DNA from: Thiomicrospira cyclica
Lineage (GTDB): Bacteria; Pseudomonadota; Gammaproteobacteria; Thiomicrospirales; Thiomicrospiraceae
Length of the DNA: 44,796 nucleotides
Assembly (NCBI GenBank): GCA_022736205.1
Contig: DZAT01000010.1
Span: 1 to 44,796, forward strand
Reading direction: 5' to 3'
Position numbers and translations under genes: made by a program. The notes under the pieces were generated by a model. That model had not been told where the DNA came from and made no database searches. It saw only the letters and a list, made by a program, of their open reading frames with translations. Shown here one piece after another: positions 1-8,089 of this stretch. Each line of letters starts with the position of its first letter. Position 1 is the first letter of the stretch.

Positions 1-66
1 GAATGGGATTGTGGTGCAGATTTGTCCGCAGATACGATTATGGCGAAATGGGTGGTGTCAGAATGA
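1..66 (+). CDS. C-terminal end of upstream gene, probably HsdM (partial)
   Basis: Reading from base 1, a short open frame (about 21 codons, ending ...AKWVVSE) runs to a TGA at 64-66. That TGA overlaps the hsdS ATG at 63 in an ATGA junction. This stop/start coupling is typical of hsdM-hsdS, and the tail fits the end of a type I DNA N6-adenine methyltransferase subunit. The start and all catalytic motifs lie outside the window, so the identity is inferred mainly from context. Confidence 0.55.
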   Translation, partial: EWDCGADLSADTIMAKWVVSE

Positions 67-1358
67 CCCTTAGCCCTTACCCAGCCTACAAACCCTCAGG
101 CGTAGACTGGTTAGGGGATATTCCTGAGCATTGGGAGGTGACTAGGTTAGGTTCTCATTTTTTAGAGCGTCGCACAAAAGTGTCAGATAAAGATTTTTCT
201 CCATTATCTGTTACAAAAAATGGTATTGTGCCGCAACTTGATAGTGCTGCTAAAACAAATGATGGCGATAACAGAAAACTGGTCAAAAAAGGCGATTTTG
301 TTATTAACAGTCGTTCGGATAGAAAAGGCTCTAGTGGTGTTGCTTTGCAAGATGGTTCAGTCTCATTAATCAATATTGTTGTTGAGCCTACAGGCGTTCA
401 TGCTAAATATTGTGAATATCTTTTAAAAAGCAATGCATTTATTGAAGAGTTTTATAGAATAGGTCATGGTATTGTTGCTGACTTGTGGACAACACGTTAT
501 GAAGAAATGAAATCTGTCATTGTAGGCATTCCTCCCTTTCTTGAACAAACCGCCATTGCAACCTTCCTCGATCAAAAAACCGAGCAAATCGAGCAAGCTA
601 TTGCCATTAAGCAGCAACAAATAGCCCTGCTCAAAGAGCGCAAACAAATCATCATTCAGCAAGCCGTCACCCAAGGCTTAAACCCTAATGCCCCAATGAA
701 AGATTCGGGTGTGGAATGGATAGGGAAAATTCCTGAGCATTGGGAGGTGAAGCGGTTGAAGTTTTTGTGCAGTTTGATTAGTGAAAAAGCTAAAATAAAT
801 GGTAAAACAGTTATTGCACTTGAGAATATTGAAAGCTGGACTGGTAAATATGTTAAAACTGAATCTAGGTATAGTGGCGAAGATGTCGCTTTTATACGCG
901 GAGATATTTTATTTGGAAAGTTAAGACCATATTTAGCGAAAGTTTATGCTGCATTAGATTCAGGTGTTGCATTTGGTGATTTGCTTGTTTATAGACCAAC
1001 AAAATATATGTTTAGTCAGTATTGTTTTTATCAGATGTTATCTGAAAAATTTATTGCTACTGTAGATAGTTCAACCTATGGTTCAAAAATGCCAAGAGCA
1101 AGTACTGAGTTTATTGGAGAGATGTTTTTCTTAGCACCCCCTCTCCCCGAACAAACCGCCATTGTTACCCATATCGAAACCCAATCCACCCAAATCGACC
1201 AAGCCATTGCCTTGCAACAACAGCAAATAGACAAGCTCAAAGAATACAAAACGACCTTAATTAACAGTGTCGTTACGGGTAAGGTACGGGTGAGTGATGA
1301 TTTGTGCGACTGTGTCGCACAAATTGATCAGGATAGGCTAGGGGGTAGATATGCGTAA
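63..1358 (+). CDS. hsdS: Type I restriction-modification specificity subunit HsdS
   Basis: HsdS is the DNA-recognition subunit of the type I restriction-modification complex with HsdM and HsdR. The 431-residue protein shows the classic two-fold architecture. Each half opens with a conserved SGVxWxGxIPEHWEV segment (near residues 12 and 219), continues into a divergent target recognition domain, and ends in an EQTAI...I-x-QAIA-x-QQQI helical spacer. The two target domains differ, so a bipartite recognition site is expected. I chose ATG 63 because it overlaps the preceding TGA and starts next to the first conserved block; the open frame extends further upstream but lacks homology-like sequence there. 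The stop codon lies inside a 25-bp repeat shared with the hsdR start. Confidence 0.93.
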   Translation: MTLSPYPAYKPSGVDWLGDIPEHWEVTRLGSHFLERRTKVSDKDFSPLSVTKNGIVPQLDSAAKTNDGDNRKLVKKGDFVINSRSDRKGSSGVALQDGSVSLINIVVEPTGVHAKYCEYLLKSNAFIEEFYRIGHGIVADLWTTRYEEMKSVIVGIPPFLEQTAIATFLDQKTEQIEQAIAIKQQQIALLKERKQIIIQQAVTQGLNPNAPMKDSGVEWIGKIPEHWEVKRLKFLCSLISEKAKINGKTVIALENIESWTGKYVKTESRYSGEDVAFIRGDILFGKLRPYLAKVYAALDSGVAFGDLLVYRPTKYMFSQYCFYQMLSEKFIATVDSSTYGSKMPRASTEFIGEMFFLAPPLPEQTAIVTHIETQSTQIDQAIALQQQQIDKLKEYKTTLINSVVTGKVRVSDDLCDCVAQIDQDRLGGRYA

Positions 1359-1375
1359 CCAAACCAATGAAAAAG
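1351..1375 (+). repeat. 25-bp direct repeat, left copy (start of small ORF)
   Basis: These 25 bases are identical to 2347-2371. The copy encodes MRNQTNEK in the frame of the downstream gene and supplies the last Ala codon and TAA of hsdS. An AGGGGG ribosome-binding sequence lies just upstream (about 1340-1346). The repeat bounds a 996-bp cassette holding the two toxin-like genes. Confidence 0.95.
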
Positions 1376-1584
1376 AAATGACTTTTATCGAGTCACATAT
1401 TCCAGAGTTAGCCGAGGTTGCTTTTAAACAAGCCTTTTGGCAAACACTTGCTGACGGTGTTAGTGTGATGATCGCTGAAAATAATCAACTGGTCGAATTA
1501 TTTCCCGATGGCACTAAAAAAGTGATTAAAGATCTGTCCCAGAGTGGTTTCGTGCTGAATCAGAAAATAGCGATGCCATCATGA
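1351..1584 (+). CDS. Small hypothetical protein, candidate antitoxin of zeta-like toxin
   Basis: This 77-residue acidic protein has no family I can name. It overlaps hsdS by 8 nt and the following zeta-toxin-like ATPase gene by 4 nt (ATGA), so it is translationally coupled to both. Its first eight residues (MRNQTNEK) are the same as those of HsdR because the start lies in the duplicated 25-bp segment. The ancestral start may instead be the ATG at 1378 (MTFIESHIPEL...). The C-terminal part (VELFPDGTKKVIKDL) looks like a short beta-hairpin module. An antitoxin role is inferred only from small size and position before a toxin-like gene. Confidence 0.65.
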   Translation: MRNQTNEKEMTFIESHIPELAEVAFKQAFWQTLADGVSVMIAENNQLVELFPDGTKKVIKDLSQSGFVLNQKIAMPS

Positions 1585-2354
1585 ATACACAGCCGCGTTT
1601 ACGTATGTTTGCAGGTCCTAATGGTTCTGGTAAAAGCACCTTAAAGGCGGTCATTCATCCTAGCTTGTTGGGTGTGTATATCAATCCAGATGATATTGAA
1701 AAAGAGATTCGTCAATTCGGTTTTTTAGACTTGTCAGTCTATGACATCACGAGTACTGCCGAAGAAATACTTGCTTTTTTCCACGCATCCACCTTGCTAC
1801 GCAAAGCAGAGCTGGTCGATAACGTCTTAGCCTTATCTTTTAATGACAATAAATTAAGTTTTTTTGAAGTTGAAGTGAATGCTTATTTTGCATCAGTCGC
1901 TTCCGACTTTATTCGCCAAAAGTTATTACAAGCGAAAACATCATTTAGCTTCGAGACGGTAATGTCTTTTGAAGATAAAGTTGAACTGCTGAAGAAAGCA
2001 CAAGAACATGGGTTTAGAACCTATCTTTATTACATTGCCACGGAAGACCCCATCATTAATATTTCTCGGGTGAGTTATCGCTTGAGTAAGGGTGGACATG
2101 ATGTGCCTGTTGATAAAATTGAGAGTCGTTATCATCGTTCTTTAGCCCTATTACATGAAGCATTGCTTTATACTAATCGAGCTTATTTTTTTGATAATTC
2201 GGGTTTAGCACATACTTGGTTAGCAGAAATGGACGAAGAAAAACGATGTGTTTTGAAAACGAATGTGATTCCACAATGGTTTAAGCGTGCGGTTTTATCC
2301 TATCTTGATAATGACCTGAAACTAGATAGTACAGAGAGCGTTAATGATGCGTAA
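1581..2354 (+). CDS. Zeta-toxin-like P-loop ATPase/kinase
   Basis: This 257-residue protein opens with a Walker A motif at residues 11-20 (AGPNGSGKST), followed by INPDDIEKEI and later FSFETVMS, the pattern of zeta toxin/PezT-like kinases. Known zeta toxins phosphorylate UDP-N-acetylglucosamine, but many AAA-type relatives are uncharacterised, so the substrate here is unknown. There is no signal peptide or membrane segment; it should be cytosolic. It is coupled to the 77-aa gene upstream by a 4-nt overlap, and its stop codon lies within the second 25-bp repeat at the hsdR start. The pair separates hsdS from hsdR and looks like an inserted module that may help retain the restriction locus. Confidence 0.85.
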   Translation: MNTQPRLRMFAGPNGSGKSTLKAVIHPSLLGVYINPDDIEKEIRQFGFLDLSVYDITSTAEEILAFFHASTLLRKAELVDNVLALSFNDNKLSFFEVEVNAYFASVASDFIRQKLLQAKTSFSFETVMSFEDKVELLKKAQEHGFRTYLYYIATEDPIINISRVSYRLSKGGHDVPVDKIESRYHRSLALLHEALLYTNRAYFFDNSGLAHTWLAEMDEEKRCVLKTNVIPQWFKRAVLSYLDNDLKLDSTESVNDA

Positions 2355-2371
2355 CCAAACCAATGAAAAAG
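2347..2371 (+). repeat. 25-bp direct repeat, right copy (start of hsdR)
   Basis: Perfect copy of 1351-1375. It contains the first eight codons of hsdR and the last two codons (Ala, stop) of the toxin-like gene. Sequence identity stops after base 2371, where the hsdR-specific sequence continues. Confidence 0.95.
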
Positions 2372-5300
2372 CCTTTGAATCGGCAATCGAGCGTGCATTA
2401 ACGGGCAGTTGTTTAGAATGGCAATCTTTACCCAATCGCCTTGCCGAAGATGGCTCGACTTATAATAGCTTAGGTTATCTTTCTGGTAAGCCACAAGATT
2501 TTGATGCCAAAGTCGCGCTCGATGTTAAGCAGTTTTGGGCATTTTTAGAAAGCACCCAAAGCGAAGAATTGGCAAAGTGTCAACGTCAATCCGACTGGCA
2601 ACTTAAAATTATCGAACGATTCGACCGCCTGATGAAAAAACATGGCTTGCTGCATCTGCTCGAAAAAGGCTTAGAAGTCGATGATGCTCATTTTATTTTA
2701 TTTTATCCTGCACCGCTTGTCAGCAGCAGCGATAGCGTCACCCAAAACTTTGCCCAAAATGCTTTTAGTGTAACGCGACAAGTACATCATTCGCTGGTGC
2801 GTCCGCGCGATGAATTAGATATGGTGCTGTTTATCAACGGTATTCCTTTTGCCACCTTAGAGCTTAAAAATGCGTGGACACAGCAAAGCGCACGCTATCA
2901 CGGACAAAAACAATACAAAGAAGACCGCAATCCGAAAGACCCGATTTTTAACTTTGCGCGTTGTTTGGTTCACTTCGCGCTCGATACCGATGAAGCCTTC
3001 ATGACCACCAAATTGGCAGGCAATAACACCGTTTTCTTACCCTTTAATAAAGGCTATGCGCACGGACAAGGCAATCCACCCAACCCAAACGGACACAAAA
3101 CCGCTTATTTGTGGGCGGATACGGTCGATGACAATGGGCAGGGTCAACAAGCGGTTTTTGCAAAAGACAGTGTCGCCAATATTATTGCCCATTTTGTCCG
3201 TTTAGACGGGGCTGCCAAAGATGCGCTAGACAGTCGTAATTTGTATTTTCCGCGTTATCATCAACTCGATGTGGTGCGTAAATTGGTACAAGATGCCAGT
3301 GCGCAGGGTGTTGGTAAGCGTTATTTAATCCAACATTCGGCAGGTTCTGGTAAGTCTAATTCGATTACGTGGGCGGCATTTCAACTCATCGAAACCTACC
3401 CCGATAACGACACGGTAGCAGGCGCAAAAGGCATAGGCGCGCCTGTATTCGATTCGGTGATTGTCGTTACCGACAGAAAACTACTCGACAAACAAACACG
3501 CACTAATTTTATGGCATTTGCCAAAGTCAAAAACATTATTGCCGCAGCCAATTCGGCGCAAGAATTAAAGCAAGCCTTAGAGGGCGGTAAAAAAATCATC
3601 ATTACCACTTTGCAAAAATTCCCATGGATTTTAGACGGCATTGCCGATTTAAGTAGCCAACGCTTTGCCGTCATTATCGACGAAGCGCATAGCTCGCATG
3701 GTGGCACAGCCTCTGGTACGATGAATAAGGTTATGGGTGCAACAAGCGATAGCGATGATGCCGATAGTAACGATGGACAAGAAAAAATCTTACAGGCGTT
3801 TGAAGGGCGCAAAATGCGCGGCAATGCTTCTTATTTTGCCTTTACTGCCACGCCGAAAAATAGCAGCTTAGAAAAGTTTGGTATTCAACAAGACGATGGT
3901 CGTTTTAAGCCGTTTCATTTGTACTCGATGAAGCAAGCCATCGAAGAAGGCTTTATTTTAGATGTCTTGGCGAACTACACCACCTATCGCAGCTATTACG
4001 AACTTGAAAAGTCGATTCAGGACAATCCAGAATTCGATAAAAGCAAAGCGCAGAAGCAGCTACGGGCGTATGTCGAGCGCAATCAGCACCCCATTAACGT
4101 CAAGTCCGAGATTATCTTAGAACACTTTATACCGCAGGTGGTTAATAGCAAACGCTTAAAAGGCAAAGCTAAGGGCATGGTGGTTACGCAAAATATCGAA
4201 ACCGCCATTCGTTATTTTAAGGCGTTAACGACTGTGTTAGCAGAAAAAGGCAACCCATTCAAAATCATCATTGCCTTTTCGGGCGAAAAAATGGTCGATG
4301 GCATTGCCTACACCGAAAGCGACTTAAACGGCTTTGCAGATACCGAGACACCCGAAAAGTTTGATAGCGATGATTATCGTTTGTTAGTCGTCGCTAATAA
4401 ATATTTAACAGGGTTCGATCAGCCTAAATTATGTACCATGTATGTCGATAAAAAACTGCAAGGCGTGCTAGCAGTTCAAGCTTTATCGCGTTTGAATCGT
4501 GCAGCCCCTAAATTGGGCAAAAAAACAGAAGATATTTTTGTGCTCGATTTTTTTAACAACACAGACGATATTCAACAAGCATTCGACCCTTTTTACACCG
4601 CAACCCATTTAAGCAAAGCCACCGATATTAATGTGCTCAACGACTTAAAATCGGCACTCGATGCAACAGAGGTTTACCAGTGGTCGGAAGTCGAAGCCTT
4701 TAACGATGCTTACTTTAAGGGCGCAAATAGCGAGCAACTCAGCGCCTTAATTGATGTCATGGCAAGTCGTTTTGAGCATGAACTCGGGTTTTCGGATGAC
4801 GAAAAAGCCGACATTAAAATCAAAGCCAAGCAGTTTGTTAAAATTTACGCACAAGTCGCTCCTATTTTGCCGCCAGAATTTTCTCGCCAAAAAGTGATAT
4901 TGTGGGAACAGCTTTACTGGTGCTTAAAGTTACTGATTCCTAAGATGATTGTTACCAACAAGCAAGCGGTATTGCTCAATGAATTATTAGAGGCGGTCGA
5001 TTTATCGTCCTACGGTTTAGAACGCAAAAAAATAGCCATTTCAATTGCGCTAGACGACAACGACGGTGTGTTAGATCCCACGGGTGCAAACCCACGTGGT
5101 GCGCATGGTGGCGAAGATGAAAAAGACGTATTAGACGAGATTGTTAAACAGTTTAACGAAAAATGGTTTCAGGGCTGGCAAGCCACACCAGAAGAGCAGC
5201 GCATTAAATTTGTTAGTCTTGCTAAAAGCATTCAAGCGCACCCAGACTTTGAAAGCAAGTTTTTAGCATCAACAGATGAAACCCATCAAGAATTAGCCTT

Positions 5301-5454
5301 CAACAAAATGTTCGAAGAGGTGATGGTGAAAAGTCGTAAAAGCGAATTAGATTTAACAAGATTACTCGCATCTGATCCAGCGTTTAAGTTATCTTTTAAA
5401 GAAAATCTGATTAAATTAGTGATGCAGCCACAGGTAAATTATGCCCAGCTTTGA
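2347..5454 (+). CDS. hsdR: Type I restriction enzyme R subunit HsdR
   Basis: HsdR is the ATP-dependent DNA translocase/endonuclease subunit of the type I complex. The 1035-residue protein has an N-terminal PD-(D/E)xK nuclease core with Asp at about 158 and ExK at about 172-174 (LDMV...LELKN). A superfamily 2 motor follows: Walker A SAGSGKS at about 331-337, DEAH at about 445-448, AFTATP, and a motif VI-like QALSRLNR. The length is normal and no interruption is seen. An ATG at 2344 is in frame one codon earlier; I prefer 2347 because the duplicated copy at 1351 carries the same ATG behind a strong AGGGGG site, which was probably the original hsdR start. The 3' end overlaps gspF by 14 nt. Confidence 0.95.
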   Translation: MRNQTNEKAFESAIERALTGSCLEWQSLPNRLAEDGSTYNSLGYLSGKPQDFDAKVALDVKQFWAFLESTQSEELAKCQRQSDWQLKIIERFDRLMKKHGLLHLLEKGLEVDDAHFILFYPAPLVSSSDSVTQNFAQNAFSVTRQVHHSLVRPRDELDMVLFINGIPFATLELKNAWTQQSARYHGQKQYKEDRNPKDPIFNFARCLVHFALDTDEAFMTTKLAGNNTVFLPFNKGYAHGQGNPPNPNGHKTAYLWADTVDDNGQGQQAVFAKDSVANIIAHFVRLDGAAKDALDSRNLYFPRYHQLDVVRKLVQDASAQGVGKRYLIQHSAGSGKSNSITWAAFQLIETYPDNDTVAGAKGIGAPVFDSVIVVTDRKLLDKQTRTNFMAFAKVKNIIAAANSAQELKQALEGGKKIIITTLQKFPWILDGIADLSSQRFAVIIDEAHSSHGGTASGTMNKVMGATSDSDDADSNDGQEKILQAFEGRKMRGNASYFAFTATPKNSSLEKFGIQQDDGRFKPFHLYSMKQAIEEGFILDVLANYTTYRSYYELEKSIQDNPEFDKSKAQKQLRAYVERNQHPINVKSEIILEHFIPQVVNSKRLKGKAKGMVVTQNIETAIRYFKALTTVLAEKGNPFKIIIAFSGEKMVDGIAYTESDLNGFADTETPEKFDSDDYRLLVVANKYLTGFDQPKLCTMYVDKKLQGVLAVQALSRLNRAAPKLGKKTEDIFVLDFFNNTDDIQQAFDPFYTATHLSKATDINVLNDLKSALDATEVYQWSEVEAFNDAYFKGANSEQLSALIDVMASRFEHELGFSDDEKADIKIKAKQFVKIYAQVAPILPPEFSRQKVILWEQLYWCLKLLIPKMIVTNKQAVLLNELLEAVDLSSYGLERKKIAISIALDDNDGVLDPTGANPRGAHGGEDEKDVLDEIVKQFNEKWFQGWQATPEEQRIKFVSLAKSIQAHPDFESKFLASTDETHQELAFNKMFEEVMVKSRKSELDLTRLLASDPAFKLSFKENLIKLVMQPQVNYAQL

Positions 5455-6664
5455 CTATCAAGCCCTATCCGCAGACGGTAAACGCACCCAAGGCACATTA
5501 ACGGCTGATTCAGCTTTTGCAGCACGTTCAGCATTGCGTGCGCAAGGCTTAACACCGCTTAGCCTATCCGAGATGAACAATGCCGCGACACAAAGCCGTT
5601 CGTGGCTGTCTGTTTCTTTTTGGCGTACGCAATTACCGCTGAAAGAGTTGGTATTACTCACGCGACAACTGGCAACCCTGCTTGAAGGCGGCTTGCCATT
5701 AGCACAGGTGTTGTCGATTTTGGCGGCGCAAGCCGAAACCAAACGTCTTGGGCGCTTGCTGACGCATGTACATGGACGGGTGCAAGAAGGTCAGACCTTA
5801 GCCGCTGCTTTTAGAACCGCACCTTATTTACTGCCCGATGATGTCGTTGCTATGTTGTCGGCTGGTGAGGAGTCGGGTAACTTGGTGGCGGTGATGTCGC
5901 GTTTGGCAGATTCGTTAGAAATACGCGAACAGGTTGCGGGGCAGATGAAAGGGGCGATGTTTTACCCAGCGATGATGCTTACCTTGTCTTTAGGCATTGT
6001 CGTGTTTTTGCTGACAGTTGTTGTGCCCAAAGTGGTCACCATGTTTACCCATTTCAAACAAGAATTACCGCCTTTAACACGAGGATTAATTGCAACGAGC
6101 AATTGGTTGGTCGAATGGTGGGGGATATTACTGGGCGTGCTGTTGGTATTAGCGATTGTTGTCAAGTGGCTCATGATGCGTGAGGCAGTAAAATATCGTT
6201 GGCATGGTTTGTTATTGCGTTTGCCGCTGATGGGACGTTTATTGCGCGAGGGCGCAACGGCGCGTTGGGCTAGAACCTTGTCGGTATTGTTAAGCTCTGG
6301 TGTGCCAGCGGTAGAAGCACTCAAGATTTCTGCCGAGGTGGTTGGTTTGTTACCAATGAAGCAAGCAGTGTTAACCATGTCGCTACAAGTGAGAGAGGGT
6401 GTACCTTTGCATCGGGCGTTAATGAATGCAGCGGTGTTTCCATCGTTGGTGCGTTACTTGGTAGAAAGTGGCGAGGCATCGGGTCAATTGGCGGCTATGT
6501 TGGGGCGTGGAGCCCAACATTATGAAGTGAGTACACAAACCTTATCATCATCTTTGGTCAAGTTGGTTGAACCCATGCTGATTGTGCTCATGGGCGGGGT
6601 AGTGTTGTTGATTGTGATGGCGATTCTATTACCAATTTTTTCAATGAATCAAATGGTAGGCTAA
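5441..6664 (+). CDS. gspF: Type II secretion/type IV pilus inner-membrane platform protein, GspF-like
   Basis: This 407-residue protein has the usual GspF N-terminus (MPSFDYQALSADGKRTQGTL) and two T2SS-F domains, at roughly residues 70-200 and 275-400. Its membrane helices are near 180-210, 224-246 and 375-400, the last ending in FSMNQMVG. GspF forms the inner-membrane platform that engages the GspE ATPase. The closing repeat-domain sequence favours GspF over PilC, but the two are hard to separate without alignment. No gspE or gspG neighbour is present. The gene overlaps the end of hsdR and has no separate promoter space, so it is either coupled to the restriction operon or was cut off from its secretion partners. 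Confidence 0.85.
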   Translation: MPSFDYQALSADGKRTQGTLTADSAFAARSALRAQGLTPLSLSEMNNAATQSRSWLSVSFWRTQLPLKELVLLTRQLATLLEGGLPLAQVLSILAAQAETKRLGRLLTHVHGRVQEGQTLAAAFRTAPYLLPDDVVAMLSAGEESGNLVAVMSRLADSLEIREQVAGQMKGAMFYPAMMLTLSLGIVVFLLTVVVPKVVTMFTHFKQELPPLTRGLIATSNWLVEWWGILLGVLLVLAIVVKWLMMREAVKYRWHGLLLRLPLMGRLLREGATARWARTLSVLLSSGVPAVEALKISAEVVGLLPMKQAVLTMSLQVREGVPLHRALMNAAVFPSLVRYLVESGEASGQLAAMLGRGAQHYEVSTQTLSSSLVKLVEPMLIVLMGGVVLLIVMAILLPIFSMNQMVG

Positions 6665-6700
6665 AAAAACCTACTGCGCTGGCATCTTGCGTTGTGTACT
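6665..6700 (+). repeat. Partial copy of the intergenic repeat found after sqr
   Basis: Directly after the gspF stop codon, a stretch with AACCTACTGCGC...CATCTTGCGTTGT...TACTG matches the left end of the repeat at 16641 with few differences. In both places the element begins immediately behind a stop codon. Only the left end is kept here. Confidence 0.65.
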
Positions 6701-6711
6701 GATGGGAACCT

Positions 6712-6750
6712 CTAAAAACCTCGCTTCGCTGGTTTTTAGCGTCGTTTTTT
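6712..6750. terminator. Intrinsic terminator between convergent gspF and dcd
   Basis: CTAAAAACC at 6712-6720 pairs with GGTTTTTAG at 6731-6739 across a 10-nt loop, followed shortly by a run of T (6745-6750). It would end plus-strand transcription of gspF; the T-run reaches the dcd stop codon. Confidence 0.65.
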
Positions 6751-7330
6751 AATCTTGATCAATACGACTGGCAACAGCGCCGGTCTGATTTTTGTATTTA
6801 GCGTCTGTGCGTTTATTGTAGGGACGTGCAGCAGGGCTAGTCATGGTTTCAAAGTTAATGGCGCAAATATCCATGCCAGGGCGTAAACCGAGTGGCAATT
6901 TGCCCATGTTGTGCATTTCTAGCACAATTTGACCACTCCAGCCAGGATCGATGCGATGCGCGGTAACGTGTACCATCAGCCCTAAGCGAGCGAGACTAGA
7001 ACGCCCATCTAACCAGCCAACGAGGTCGTCGGGAATGGTGACGCTTTCTAAGGTACTCGCCAGTGCTAATTCACCTGGGTGCAGATAAAAAACTTCATCT
7101 TCGCTTAAATTAATTTCCGAGCCCATAATGCGATTCATCGTATTTTCAAGGTCTTTCTTTTGCCCAGACAAGTCGATAAATCCCGTGTTATGGTCGGTGA
7201 ATACGCGGAATTGATGCCCCAAGCGCAAATCAACACTAATGCCTTTAATTTTACTGACATCGGGTGTTGGTGTAATGTTCAGGTAACCAGAAGCCAGTGC
7301 AGCTTCAATGTCGCTATCGGATAAGCGCAT
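6749..7330 (-). CDS. dcd: dCTP deaminase
   Basis: Dcd deaminates dCTP to dUTP, the first step of the main route to dTTP in many gammaproteobacteria. The 193-residue length equals that of the E. coli enzyme. The conserved block [20 protein letters not shown] followed by PGWSG and IVLEMHN is present; this includes the substrate-binding Arg/Ser residues and the catalytic Glu. I start at ATG 7330 ([12 protein letters not shown]), the family's standard N-terminus; the longer open frame upstream runs into purN. It is the last gene of a purM-purN-dcd series and begins 1 nt after the purN stop, so it is probably co-transcribed. Confidence 0.95.
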   Translation of the reverse strand: MRLSDSDIEAALASGYLNITPTPDVSKIKGISVDLRLGHQFRVFTDHNTGFIDLSGQKKDLENTMNRIMGSEINLSEDEVFYLHPGELALASTLESVTIPDDLVGWLDGRSSLARLGLMVHVTAHRIDPGWSGQIVLEMHNMGKLPLGLRPGMDICAINFETMTSPAARPYNKRTDAKYKNQTGAVASRIDQD

Positions 7331-7331
7331 G

Positions 7332-7973
7332 TTAAGCAACCTTTTCGAGTAAGAGTGGACAATCAATGGGTGCAGGAATGCCAGCAATGCTCACTTGTGG
7401 TGGTAAGCTAATGATGCCTTTCACCAAGCCCGCCACAACAGCAGGATAGAGTTGATGCTCAACGGTGAGTACGCGTTTTGCTAACAATTCAGGGGTGTCA
7501 TCCGTTAAAACAGGTACGCGACCTTGAGCAATGACAGGTCCACCATCTAATTCGGCTGTGACAAAGTGAACACTGGCACCATGCTCTGTCTCTTTTTCTT
7601 CAATGGCTCTTGCATGCGTATGCAATCCTTTGAATTTTGGTAATAAAGAGGGGTGGATATTAAGCATTTTTCCTGAATAATGATGAATAAATACAGGGGT
7701 TAAAATGCGCATGAACCCAGCCAATACCACACAATTGGGTGAATAGGCATCGAGTGCAGCAATCATGGCTTGCTCGAATGCCTCGCGTCCATCATAGTCT
7801 TTATGATTAACGATGCAGGTTGGAATGCCTGCTTGTTGCGCACGCACTAATCCAAATGCGTCGCTAATATTCGATAAGACAACAGCGATACGGTAGCCGT
7901 AGCGCTGTTGGTTGTCGATGAGGGCTTGTAGGTTAGACCCTGATCCTGAAACTAATACTGCTATTTGAAACAT
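7332..7973 (-). CDS. purN: Phosphoribosylglycinamide formyltransferase PurN
   Basis: PurN transfers the formyl group of 10-formyl-THF to GAR in purine synthesis. The 213-residue product starts [19 protein letters not shown] (phosphate-binding loop). It contains [21 protein letters not shown] with the catalytic Asn and His, and later [15 protein letters not shown] with the catalytic Asp. An in-frame TTG at 7979 has a better-spaced AGAGG ribosome-binding sequence (about 7986-7990) and would add two residues, so the exact start is open. It lies downstream of purM, separated by a palindromic repeat, and upstream of dcd. Confidence 0.95.
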   Translation of the reverse strand: MFQIAVLVSGSGSNLQALIDNQQRYGYRIAVVLSNISDAFGLVRAQQAGIPTCIVNHKDYDGREAFEQAMIAALDAYSPNCVVLAGFMRILTPVFIHHYSGKMLNIHPSLLPKFKGLHTHARAIEEKETEHGASVHFVTAELDGGPVIAQGRVPVLTDDTPELLAKRVLTVEHQLYPAVVAGLVKGIISLPPQVSIAGIPAPIDCPLLLEKVA

Positions 7974-7997
7974 AAGCAAAGGACACCTCTAAAAAAC

Positions 7998-8065
7998 CGT
8001 CATTCCCGCGAAAGCGGGAATCTATTTTATTGGTTTTATGGATCCCCGCATGCGCGAGGATGACG
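7998..8065. repeat. 68-bp dispersed palindromic element (copy 1)
   Basis: The ends are near-inverted repeats (CGTCATTCCCGCG ... CGCGAGGATGACG), and an inner hairpin ATTCCCGC-GAAA-GCGGGAAT lies at the left. A copy of the same length in inverted orientation is at 34720-34787. It sits between purM and purN, where the transcript would fold into a strong stem-loop. Similar short palindromes are common in proteobacterial genomes; no transposase is linked. Confidence 0.9.
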
Positions 8066-8089
8066 AAAAGATGCGTTATTAAAGATGGC

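Noticed and set aside
6749-7387. Longer dcd start at 7387
   Set aside because: The additional residues lie in the end of purN and the standard 193-aa enzyme begins at ATG 7330.
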